DNA of 12,500 nucleotides, from the NCBI RefSeq assembly GCF_964340395.1, contig NC_135567.1:15160306-15172805 (forward strand). The letters are read 5' to 3'. The DNA is from Glandiceps talaboti (taxonomy: Eukaryota > Hemichordata > Enteropneusta > Spengelidae). Numbering within the stretch: the first letter of the stretch is position 1; each line of letters starts with the position of its first letter. The translations under genes and the position numbers were made by a program. The notes under the pieces are model-generated. The model was not told the origin of the DNA. It ran no database searches and saw only the letters and a program-made list of their open reading frames with translations. This document shows positions 1-8,712 of the stretch, one piece after another.

Positions 1-370
1 ATTCATAGGAAACAAACATGCCAAGCTCGGAAACCGCAGTATGTAGCAGGGAATTGCATGCTCAAAACTAAATTCATACAAACATTTCAACGGTTGGTAG
101 TGTAAATCTGCCATATACATGTATAGCAGTGAATTACATGTTTAACACTGTAAATTCATAGGATACATGGAGGGGTAAGAGTGAATCAGCAGTATGTAGC
201 AGGGAATTGATATTTCAAGATATATTTTCAGATATTTCAAGGAATAGCAGTGTAAATTCACAGTATATGGGAGTGCATCACCTGTTAACATTACTTAAGA
301 GAGGGATACACACATTTCAACGAATAGCAATGCCAATATACATTATCTAGCAATGATGTTTAACACAGGG
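1..370. repeat. Degenerate tandem repeat, unit about 75-80 bp
   Basis: Related blocks recur at roughly regular spacing. TTTCAACG or TTTCAAGG followed by (A/T)AGCAGTGTAAAT starts near 85, 235 and 315, which are steps of 150 (two units) and 80. A second landmark, GTAGCAGGGAATTG or GTATAGCAGTGAATTA, ends near 56, 136 and 209, which are steps of 80 and 73. AATTCATA and TTTAACAC also recur in register. The units are diverged and contain small indels, so this is an old array. It may begin left of the window. No coding signal is visible. Confidence 0.7.
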
Positions 371-676
371 AGTCTAGATTTAACCTGGCAGTGAGACAAT
401 TGTTTCTCAAATACTGTATGGAACTTGTGACTTGGGAGTGCAGCCTTGTTAATTATTTTTATTCTTATTTCCCCCCCTTTTTTATAGTTAAGACGGTTTT
501 GTTTTGTTTGTTTTTCAAAGGAATAGTTACTAACATAGAAACATCACAGAGAAGTATAATATGATGTATGGACATGAACGGAAGCAAACATTTATATCAT
601 ACAACTGTCTGTCCTTGACAATAATGACATATAGAGCAACCTAGAGTAACTTGTTTGAAATGGCAGAAATGACAGT
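371..676. other. AT-rich spacer, nothing recognised
   Basis: Unique-looking AT-rich sequence with short C and T homopolymers near 470-482 and T-rich runs near 495-515. I see no open frame of note, no RNA gene and no repeat copy. Confidence 0.5.
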
Positions 677-713
677 AACCCTCGAGATTTTTCCCGCTCT
701 GCGCCACCTATTA
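677..713 (-). repeat. 37-bp interspersed block, copy 1 (flanks a GA array)
   Basis: Read on the minus strand this block starts TAATAGGTGGCGCAGAGC and ends TCTCGAGGGTT. It matches the block at 3310-3346 on the plus strand at 35 of 37 positions without gaps, counted by eye. Similarity stops abruptly after GGGTT in both copies. In both, the other side is a GA/CT tract: here 8 bp (CACTTTTA) separate block and tract, in copy 2 none. It is probably one end of a dispersed element of unknown class. Confidence 0.8.
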
Positions 714-716
714 CAC

Positions 717-918
<202 letters not shown>

Positions 919-1082
919 ATATAGAGACTGAATTTAAATAATGTTAATATTTCCCCAAATATCAGCACAATCGTTTTAATCATAGTACACTTGTTTTATG
1001 AATGAAATATCCCATAATAAATATCCCAAAGTGTTCGAAAGCAGTGCTAGAATTAGAATAAAAGTGAGATTGTAGCCGTGTT

Positions 1083-1714
1083 AATCCCCACCGTGTTTCG
1101 TAATTGCGATCACTGCAATCACCATGCCAACCGACAATTATCAAGTACACCACTGCAATACATGTTCAAGTTAAATACTCGCCATAAATACCATAACCAC
1201 CACCACCAACAGCAGTAGCAGCAGCAGCAACAACAACAACAACAACAACACTACAATCACCAACTCCACTACTGGGCTCAAAACTACACCCTCCCCATAT
1301 CATCTCATCGCAAATACCATCGCAACCACAATCACCTCAGTAGCACACCCCCATCTGCCTCCCATCCATACCATGAACACTACCACCACCACCACCACCA
1401 CCACCACAATCACCACTACAATCAAGTCTAACAACCGACGCAATACTGTACCCATCTCCAGATCATGTCGCCGAAAATACCATCAAGACCACCACCAACT
1501 CCAACACCACCTTCATCACCACAATCACAACAAACCCCACTTCGTGAGCGCGTAACTGCCATCACAAGTTCACAACCACCACCAACACGACTTCCGCTAC
1601 GTACGTATAGAATCATCATCCCCACCATCCATTCCAATGCCGTATCTCCTCCACGTAACCTCACTTCCCGGGTAGTAACGTAACAACCACACCACCACCA
1701 CCACCACCACCACT

Positions 1715-1757
<43 letters not shown>

Positions 1758-2040
1758 CTATTCAATCAATCATCAAACCAACCAATAACATAATACCCTA
1801 CCCGAAACTCCTCACTACAATAAAATATGCCTATCTCTACATCGCCTCGCCGATAATACCATGCATCCACCAATACCCACCACTGCTGCAATCATCAACT
1901 TCATTATTCGGCACAGTACTGTACCCCATCACCCAGTCCCATATCCCAAATATATTAATGTAAAACCATCACATATGTGACCAACACGAATATCGCACAA
2001 TCACCAACTCTACCATGAACGCATTTCCCTACCCTAACTA
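1083..2040. repeat. G-poor CAN-type simple-sequence domain
   Basis: For almost 1 kb the plus strand is dominated by A, C and T, with very little G. Pure tracts include CAG/CAA at about 1207-1250, (ACC)n at 1382-1407, (ACC)n at about 1690-1713 and (AAC)n at about 1714-1757. Between them are imperfect CAN triplets. A longer motif with ATCTC followed by a CG-containing stretch and AATACCAT recurs near 1300, 1455 and 1835, so a degraded higher-order unit may underlie the domain. Open frames here (for example 1465-1683 plus and 1428-1664 minus) are rich in Pro, Thr, Gly or Val as triplet repeats predict, and I do not call them genes. Confidence 0.85.
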
Positions 2041-3211
2041 GCACCCTGCAGTGGTTTTATTATTATCATATTATCCCTTTCAACCTGTAGTACAGTACAG
2101 CCCTGAAACTTTCAAATTGACTCTGCTCTCAAAGTAACCCTATTTGACACTGCTGGCCTTACTAGTTATTAACTAATTTCAAATCCGAAATAAAATGATA
2201 GAAAATAAACCAATGTCGTGTGTATACTTGACGTATGGAAGCCCTCCAAGTAGCCACATCCCACCATTGGTACTTGTGGTGTTTTTGTTCCTTCCCTACC
2301 GACATGTAAGCAAAAACCGTACGTAAATATTTTGATATTTTGGACATTTGATGACGATTTAGCAAAATAATTGACACAGATTAATCAAAATCCCTTATTT
2401 CTGTAAATATAGTCCAAAATAAAATTGATATCTACCAAAAATGTCAACGCGGGAAAAAATGTGTTCGTGGAATTTTGACGGAAAGTTTTTCAGTTAAGGT
2501 TGCCATCTTTATTTTCTATCACAAAGATTGACATATATCAATCTCTAATCCCCCCACACACCCTTTGCTGTTGAACAATAATCATGGAAACCCGGAATGA
2601 AAACATCCTAAGTAGAGATAAATGTTTAATACAGTATTTCTCAGCGAGTGATCGTGAATTCAGGGGAGCGGATGTAAAGTTTTCTCCGGTAGAATAGGTA
2701 TGACAACCGGTGACGCAGATTTGGTTTTCGTCCTTTGTATTTCTGACACAGGCTTACATGTACTGATTCCACAGTTTCTGCACACTGGGAGATCCCCATG
2801 AAGAAACCAAGACGAAAGTCAACTATCTTGATTGACATTCAGGGAGATGGAGCGACAAACCTAGTATGGCGGTCATCTCAATGAAGCTCATTAGTTGACA
2901 AAAAGACTCTTTGACGGTGGTTCCCTTTGTTGCTATGTCTGTGTGACCCCACCATGTTAGCCACATCCGTCGGGGATCGTCCACAAGTTCTTGTGTAGTA
3001 TAAGAACAAAGTCAAACTTTTGTTTCAGTCACTCAAGCCATCGTTAAATAGGTATCGCAGGGGAAGCTAGTCAAGCAACGAGTCGCCAAAAAGAAGCGTG
3101 AAACTCACATGTAATCTAAATTTTCTTTGACAAAATTTTCGCTTGCTAACTTCGCGCCCAAAGTAAAGGAATCTACAATATTGCATTCAACTGAATTCAA
3201 GCGCAAACGCG

Positions 3212-3215
<4 letters not shown>
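2041..3215. other. Unassigned spacer
   Basis: Mixed-composition sequence with no recognised gene. It contains small open frames on the minus strand (2162-2377 and 2641-2838) whose products I do not recognise. It also has a good plus-strand splice-acceptor-like tract ending at 2751, followed by 44 open codons to a TGA near 2882. With no partner donor and no recognisable peptide I leave these uncalled. Confidence 0.4.

Positions 3216-3310
<95 letters not shown>
3216..3310. repeat. (CT)n microsatellite, about 95 bp
   Basis: CT dinucleotide tract with short TTCTCTTC and TCC interruptions. It is preceded by a GCGCGCGC stretch and followed directly by the 37-bp block at 3310-3346. The Ser-Leu open frame across it is a repeat artefact. 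Confidence 0.97.
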
Positions 3311-3346
3311 AATAGGTGGCGCAGAGCTGAAAAAATCTCGAGGGTT
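3310..3346 (+). repeat. 37-bp interspersed block, copy 2 (inverted relative to copy 1)
   Basis: It begins TAATAGGTGGCGCAGAGC at the edge of the CT array and ends TCTCGAGGGTT. It is the reverse complement of 677-713 with two substitutions, at block positions 19 and 21. The flanks beyond GGGTT differ completely between the copies, and the sequences on the far sides of the GA/CT arrays are also unrelated. The shared unit is therefore block plus microsatellite. Confidence 0.8.
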
Positions 3347-3636
3347 TCCTTTAATCGTACACTTTTGTAAAACCAATATTCGTCATCTTCATGCCATGAA
3401 ACATTACAAGGGCAGGTGTACGCGAAAAGGACAAAAATAATATCAAGGCATTACCGGGACCCTATCCGGTGATACTTATTTTCTCATTATGCTGTTGAAG
3501 AACTCATATGCTATGATATTGGCGCCTCCTCAATGTTTTTGATCTACAACGTTGTATGTTTTTATGTTCGTCATTTGGCATTCATTAATGTCTTGTCCTT
3601 TAGCAAATTATGAGGAAACAGTAAATAGAACATTTC

Positions 3637-3900
3637 CGATATTTCATCGACAAACAGATCGAACAGAACGACACTCTTTCCTGTTTACAACCACAACATC
3701 TTCGGTACGACAGAGACCGTCGCCGTTTCCTGTTTGTCCCTACATCGGAAGAAGCCTACATTCAGCATACTAGTACATATAGAACTAGCGGCGGAAGACC
3801 CGCCAACGCCCTTATAGCGATTCCAGGGCCGTCACGCGCCGACTCGTAACTCGTGCCGTTCGGATCAGTCGTTCGTCACGTGTGGGTGATTGTAAAGCGT
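3637..3900. promoter_or_regulatory. CpG-rich stretch, possible promoter or exon region
   Basis: I count about 27 CpG dinucleotides in roughly 265 bp, visibly more than in the AT-rich flanks. The densest part is about 3785-3875. It holds ETS-like GGAAG cores near 3733 and 3793, a TCAGTC initiator-like element at 3865-3870 and a CACGTG E-box near 3876. No reading frame in it is recognisable. Orientation is unknown, and the regulatory role is inferred from composition only. Confidence 0.25.
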
Positions 3901-4401
3901 TCATGTAATTTTAGATGCGTGTGTGGTCCATTTATTTGCACACTTTCTTCGATTCAATAGTACATTCGGTATTATCACTACAATTCCTTTATATCATCTC
4001 TAAGCACACTTCGCGCCAAAACATAGCTGTGTTCGTGATAGAATTTCGCTATAGAGAGAACAATGTACGGTGGAATGCCTGGTTAGAATACTTGAGGCCG
4101 ATTGCAAAGGTACGCCTGTCATTTCTTGTAGAATACAACCCGTGCTTTCCAATCCCCATGTAAAACTTTGAAACTGCATTTTTTTGTAATTACTAGTGGT
4201 TGTACTAACAACAGGCATTTATACATTGTAAATTGACTAGAAAACATTCTCGAATGAGAAAAGTGAACATTTCAAAACCTGTACTCACTAAGTCTGACTT
4301 TACACCACATCCCCGTCCATGTGTACGGTAGGCCTAAATAATTTCGTCATATTTACTCTATTTCTGCGTTTTTCAATTTGAAGCTTACATATTATAGTTC
4401 G
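3901..4401. other. AT-rich spacer
   Basis: It contains open frames of 82 codons (plus, 3915-4163) and 72 codons (minus, 4000-4218). Neither product resembles a family I know, and they overlap on opposite strands. I see no repeat or RNA gene. Confidence 0.4.
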
Positions 4402-4590
4402 TTACTGGATTTTACAGACAGTAGTTACAGTGTCGTCAAAATCGACAGCACGGAAAAGTTCTAAGAAATGTACATGGTCTGAGTAGAGAACCAGCCCCAG
4501 AGCGCCGAACAGACGCCAACTTTCGAATTTAGCACCGCTACCGTGAATATCCATACATTGAAGCAGTGCAGAAATCTGGGGAGTAATCAT
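4402..4590 (-). CDS. Possible single exon, EF-hand-like peptide (partial gene)
   Basis: A 62-codon minus-strand frame with balanced composition, in a segment richer in G+C than its flanks. From residue 13, MDIHGSGAKFESW resembles a degenerate EF-hand loop: Asp at loop position 1 and Gly at position 6, but Trp where the closing Glu is normally found. Residues 41-53, HFLELFRAVDFDD, look like an E-helix running into a second Asp-rich loop that is then cut short. The roughly 28-residue gap between the two Asp positions suits paired EF-hands. A splice-acceptor-like ACTCCCCAG precedes residue 6 (exon would start at 4575), and GTAAAA near 4415 or GTAACT near 4428 could be donors. The wording around DIHG faintly recalls the EFCAB9 group, but this is from memory and unverified. 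No companion exon was found. It could be a chance frame or a relic. Confidence 0.35.
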   Translation of the reverse strand: MITPQISALLQCMDIHGSGAKFESWRLFGALGLVLYSDHVHFLELFRAVDFDDTVTTVCKIQ

Positions 4591-4975
4591 TTAAACTTAA
4601 GTGCATTTAAAAAAAAAACATAATAATTATGGTATTTGTTCACTAATGATTCCTGTCAAAGGTACATTTATTTTAATAAAAACATTACTGAAAAGGGAAA
4701 ACATTATACGACATTTCGAAAATTTGCACTATTGGTTAATATGAGTGTCCTCAGCGTGTTTTGTTGTCTGCAAAAGTTGGGTCACCTCCATTTGCATTTT
4801 ATCCCTCATTGCATACTGCAGAAATTCCTCAAATATAATTCGAACAAAAATATTTCCCCTTTCAAAATTCAAAATCGCCCATTTGTTCTAATTTGTTAAC
4901 CTTTGACCCTTCGTATATTTCTTCAAAACTCTTTTCGTATTAGAATTTTTTTAAATTAAAATTTCATTTGTCAAC
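4591..4975. other. AT-rich spacer
   Basis: Very AT-rich sequence with an A-run near 4610 and no convincing gene. The 87-codon plus-strand frame at 4636-4899 has no recognisable motif. Confidence 0.4.
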
Positions 4976-5170
4976 ATTCTAATTACCTATTTGTTACATT
5001 TTGTATAATTTATTTCCCGCCATTTACATGTTACTTTGTAGCTGTCCAAATTCTAGTTATCTCTTTGTTACAATGTGTGGCCAATTTTCGCCTGCTTGTG
5101 AAAGTTTCCCGCCATTTTACACGCAGTTGTCGTCAAAATTGTAATCACCTGTTTGTTGCAATTTGTCATC
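4976..5170. repeat. Degenerate tandem repeat, unit about 74-92 bp
   Basis: Three phased copies of ATTCTAATTACCTATTTGTT-like sequence start at 4976, 5050 and 5138. The third is partial. Between them, TTTCCCGCCATTT occurs at 5013 and again at 5105. Landmark spacings are 74, 88 and 92 bp, which shows indels between units. TTTCCCGC matches the E2F consensus and CCGCCATTT resembles a YY1 core, but no function can be claimed from that. Confidence 0.65.
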
Positions 5171-5592
5171 GTTGTAATCCCTCTCTGCATGCCTGCACAC
5201 ATACCTCCATGGACCTTTCATGCCTGTATTGTCCTGACCAATCTTATTAACCCAGTTTCACTTTGACCTAGATTGGTACAAAAAAAACACAGACACCGGG
5301 GACTGAGCTCAATTCTTCTTGATGGTTTGTGTAAAACTCAAAATTCTAATAGGGAAATAACCGTTCGTCTGGGACACTTGACAGTAGATGGGTTACATGA
5401 TTGAACGATTTTTAGACCAAAGACATATCTATAGAGTTACTTACATAATGCCATTACGAAACACAGATATATAATTTTTGAGGTGTTGTTTTCAAATTTC
5501 AAGGGTCGAGGTTGATACATACCCATGAGACTACATGTTAATACGTATGTAGTTACGAATTGACTGCAATGTATGGAGAGAGAAATCGGTTT
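5171..5592. other. Spacer, nothing recognised
   Basis: Ordinary AT-rich sequence without a recognisable gene, RNA or repeat. An A-run lies at about 5280-5287. Confidence 0.45.
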
Positions 5593-5657
5593 TGATAATG
5601 ATGATGATAAAGATGAGGGAGATGATGATGATGATGGTGGTGGTGGTGATGGTGATT

Positions 5658-5705
<48 letters not shown>

Positions 5706-5800
5706 GTTATGATGATGGTGGTGGTGATGGTGATAGTGATGATGATGATGATGATGATGTTGGTGGTGGTGCTGGTGCTGGTGCTGGTGCTGGTGCTGTT
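5593..5800. repeat. Compound trinucleotide array (GAT)n/(GGT)n/(GCTGGT)n
   Basis: Blocks of GAT alternate with GGT and end in a hexanucleotide GCTGGT run at about 5770-5798. All frames stay open on both strands, giving poly-Asp, poly-Met, poly-His or poly-Ile strings, so the 80-143 codon frames here are not evidence of genes. It is the reverse-strand counterpart in type (ATC/ACC) of the CAN domain at 1083-2040. Confidence 0.95.
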
Positions 5801-6842
5801 GGCAGAATTGGATTTTGTTTGTCGAGTACAAGTATAGAAAGAATTAGTTTTTTTGTGATGCTGATGGATAGGCCATCGTGAAGCTGGTGGAGATAATGGC
5901 GGTCTTGGTATTTTGATAGACAAGTTCTTCAAGTTAATGGATTTGATAATTGTTGTAGACATGATATGTCAAACAGTTCTACTCGAGTGTAGTGAGTGAT
6001 TAATCTCTATCGCCACGAGCCAGGTTGACGTAGTTTAATTCAGCATATATTTGGACTTCTTGGGCTAGGAATGTGGATGGCATGCACTGATGGATGATAC
6101 CCTGCTTCATAAGTGATAGACTCTGCATGCCATGTGTCGAATTTCATTGCATGTATACCTCCCCTCCATTCCAACGCCGTCTCTCCCAGGGTGGTAGGGT
6201 ACGTGAGGTGAAACTCCAACCGGGGGATAGATTTGTTCACAGCGATTGCTAGCATGGAGCGGAATGAACGGTAACAAAAGAAAGAATGTACGAGATATGC
6301 AGGGCTTGACCTATCACTGTTCATCGTCCGGTAATCGTTCATTCATGTTAGTGGGACGCAGATCGATCATCTATCACACTGCTAGGACCCTAAAAATCCG
6401 TAGCCTGGAAAATGTTCCTATTCTTTCGACAAATAATGAAAATTCCTACAAGCATTGGTTGTTTTTGATAAATCGCAGGGCCACTGTCATCTGGACTATC
6501 AGCTAAAACTAAGTCACATGTTAAAAAATGTTGACCCGTTTTTAAAGAAAATGCTATAATTCTGTAACTATTAGCTAAAATCGTCATACGAATGAAATAA
6601 CGTGCAGTATTTTTCTTATTGCACTCCAAAATTACGTTGAAATTTGACAAAATATTTTAAAGAGACGAAAATTTTTGAGCTTATTTTGAAAAAGATTAGG
6701 GTGAGGGAGTTGACAGTTTTGCCACCAAGCGCGATTAGTTCCGATTGCGTCATTTGTCAACACATGATACAATAAGGAGCCGTTCTATTCAACCTTTTTT
6801 TTTGCCGAATCAATGGTCGGTTTAGATCGTCTGTATCTTGAA
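5801..6842. other. Spacer with a short sequence shared with the CAN domain
   Basis: No gene is recognised. The 22 bases at 6165-6186 match 1628-1649 at 20 positions. The 100-codon minus frame at 6040-6342 crosses this site but has no known motif. Smaller frames at 6246-6506 and 6390-6650 overlap on opposite strands and are not called. Confidence 0.4.
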
Positions 6843-6914
6843 TGACGTCACAGACCGGTTATTAATCATTACGGCCATATATAATGCACTTTCCGAAGGA
6901 TTGTCCCGAGTTCA
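6843..6914 (+). promoter_or_regulatory. CRE plus TATA arrangement, candidate core promoter
   Basis: A full palindromic cAMP-response element, TGACGTCA, lies at 6843-6850. TATATAA at 6878-6884 follows about 30 bp later, and an initiator-like TTCACAA falls at 6911-6917, about 33 bp after the TATA start. The order and spacing suit a plus-strand RNA polymerase II core promoter. No convincing exon follows: the first ATG, at 6917, opens only seven codons. It could be coincidence. Confidence 0.25.
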
Positions 6915-7213
6915 CAATGCGGGCATATGTTCTGAAGTAGTTCAAATGATGCTTTGTACTGAGAGTTGCATGCGGGGAGCTGAAATAATACTGAATACCT
7001 TTCCCGTGTGTATTCAGTATAACTGAGTTGATTGGATCTAGTGCGTCCATACATATAGACATTGTGTGTAACAAAACATAAGACCACGTGCGTTGCTTTG
7101 ATACTTTCTCGAATTTCGCGTTCCAATTGATTATAGGGCGACCTTTATTTTGTCTGTACAAAATTGATCGGTCACTTTAGTTGGTTAGTGGAGCAATAAC
7201 CTCCCTCGATCCC
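6915..7213. other. Spacer, nothing recognised
   Basis: Unique-looking sequence. Overlapping minus-strand frames at 6862-7161 carry no motif I recognise. Confidence 0.4.
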
Positions 7214-7238
7214 CACATACATACATACATACATACAT

Positions 7239-7299
<61 letters not shown>

Positions 7300-7378
7300 T
7301 ACATACATACATACATACATACATACATGCATGCATGCATACATACATGTACATACATACATACATACATACATACAT
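7214..7378. repeat. Compound (CATA)n/(CA)n/(CATG)n microsatellite
   Basis: (CATA)n at about 7214-7253 passes into (CA)n at about 7254-7294, then back to (CATA)n, with a CATGCATGCATG segment near 7327-7338 and a TGTACA interruption near 7349. The CA tract is an alternating purine-pyrimidine run. All open frames over it are artefacts. Confidence 0.97.
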
Positions 7379-7579
7379 TCTTGTAACACATACATATACA
7401 TATAAAGACTTGCACACAGACACACGGAACATCGTCTGACAAAAAAATGTACCTCAGTGGATATGCATGGACAATTATGTGTCCCAATGCCATCAAGAGA
7501 TGTCTGTTTAAAATAAATTGATACTTGTAATGATGTATGTTAATTTATGGAAGCTCGTAGAGGTAATTGGTAATACTAC

Positions 7580-8100
7580 TATATGAGTGACACCCCCTGA
7601 CTGTGCATCATCACTCCCGTATTTCAATGTTATCAACAATGGGTATGTTGTAAGTAAAAACACACAAGTATAAAATGCTAGCTCAGAGAGGAAATCACTC
7701 TATGAGTGAAACCCCGGGGTGTGCATCAACTATACTATATTTCAAAGTTATCCAAAACTGTATGCGATTGAAGAAAATGATAGACTTCATCTAAGCAACA
7801 TCGGAAAAGTAAGAGTGATCCCCCGGTTAGCATTAACAATCCTAAATTTCATTGTAATCTGTAGGTGTGTTCGTATGAAAATGAATGCAACTTCAAAGAG
7901 GTTAGTACAAGTACATGAGGGACACCCCCTGGGTATGCATTAACAATCACGGATATCAATGTCATCAAAAGGTGTTTTAGAGTGCATCTTCAGAGAGGGA
8001 ATATCTATATGAGTGACACCCCCGGGTTTTGTTTGGCAACCATGAATCTCAATGTCATGAAAAAGTGTATTGAAAGTAAATAAGTGCATGCATCTAAGCA
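7580..8100. repeat. Five-copy degenerate tandem repeat, spacing 119 to 94 bp
   Basis: The landmark GAGTGACACCCCC, or a diverged form of it, occurs at 7585, 7704, 7813, 7917 and 8011, giving spacings of 119, 109, 104 and 94 bp. Downstream landmarks recur in phase: TGCATCA or TGCATTA, TCAATGT(T/C)ATCAA, and CTAAGCAAC or CAGAGAGG near unit ends. Copies are clearly diverged. The 74-codon frame at 7719-7943 runs through three units and is not thought to be coding. Confidence 0.8.
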
Positions 8101-8146
8101 ACCGTCCAGAGGTGAGGTGGAATTCCTAACTTGAACGAGTACTTAC

Positions 8147-8295
8147 CTCGTAAAAACGAAAATGTTGGTTGCCACCTGGAGTGGTGGCGTCGATAGAACA
8201 AAGGTAATACTGTACTGAATGGGAAATAGTGGAGTAGAGAAAGCACAACGCGTAACTTTAGTTTCCTTGGCAACCATGAAAACAGATAAACATTG
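8147..8295 (-). other. Weak internal-exon candidate with consensus donor
   Basis: On the minus strand CGAG|GTAAGT is a consensus 5' splice site with the exon edge at 8147. TTTAATTTCCTAG ending at 8296 is a fair acceptor. The 149 bases between stay open in two frames, one giving about 49 codons with an internal MVAKETK. Neither peptide is recognisable, and two open frames weaken the case. A 6-bp stem GCCACC/GGTGGC with a 6-base loop lies inside, at 8171-8188. Confidence 0.2.
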
Positions 8296-8712
8296 CTAGG
8301 AAATTAAAGGCGTGGACACGTGGTTCTATAGCCGCTTACACTCTCTTGATTTGAGAAACACTGAAGTAATGTGTCATTGTACACTTATGAAGCACTCAGC
8401 TGATTAGCCGAGCCACGCATCCTATCAGCCTTTACCTTTCTTCAGAAATGAGCTTTTTTCAGTATTTACCCTAAACTCTGCATTCGTTATATAACTTACA
8501 AATCAAATTGTAGCACCTATCAGAATTAACAGAATCAAACTTGGTTTTGTAAAAAAATATTGTATACTTCATTTCTCCTTGAGAACCTATTTTTATACGT
8601 TTATTACGATTGGATTAAATATGATATTGACAATAGACGGTGTGATTTAGAACCCAATTAGAATGAACGTTACAAACCTTGATAGTGAATACAGGTTTTA
8701 ATTTATGATAAT
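8296..8712. other. AT-rich spacer
   Basis: No gene or repeat seen. Downstream of the LINE 3' terminus in the element's orientation. Confidence 0.4.

Noticed and set aside
1373-1683. Pro/Thr/His-rich and Gly/Val-rich frames on both strands
   Set aside because: Triplet repeats keep several frames open at once, and no domain is visible.
2752-2884. Plus-strand terminal exon after a strong acceptor-like tract ending at 2751
   Set aside because: Only 44 codons, peptide not recognised, no polyadenylation signal close by and no upstream exon seen.
5531-5962. Frames of 80-143 codons with poly-Asp, poly-His, poly-Ile or poly-Met
   Set aside because: All are readings of the GAT/GGT array on either strand.
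6040-6342. 100-codon minus-strand frame
   Set aside because: Mixed composition but no recognisable motif and no splice context. Kept only as context for the 22-bp match.
7175-7215. tRNA-like boxes (TAGTTGGTTAGTGG and CTCGATCCCC)
   Set aside because: The two boxes are only about 25 bp apart, too close for a tRNA, and no cloverleaf can be folded.
7172-7496. Overlapping Tyr/Val/Cys/Met and His/Thr/Tyr frames
   Set aside because: Products of the CATA/CA array on both strands.
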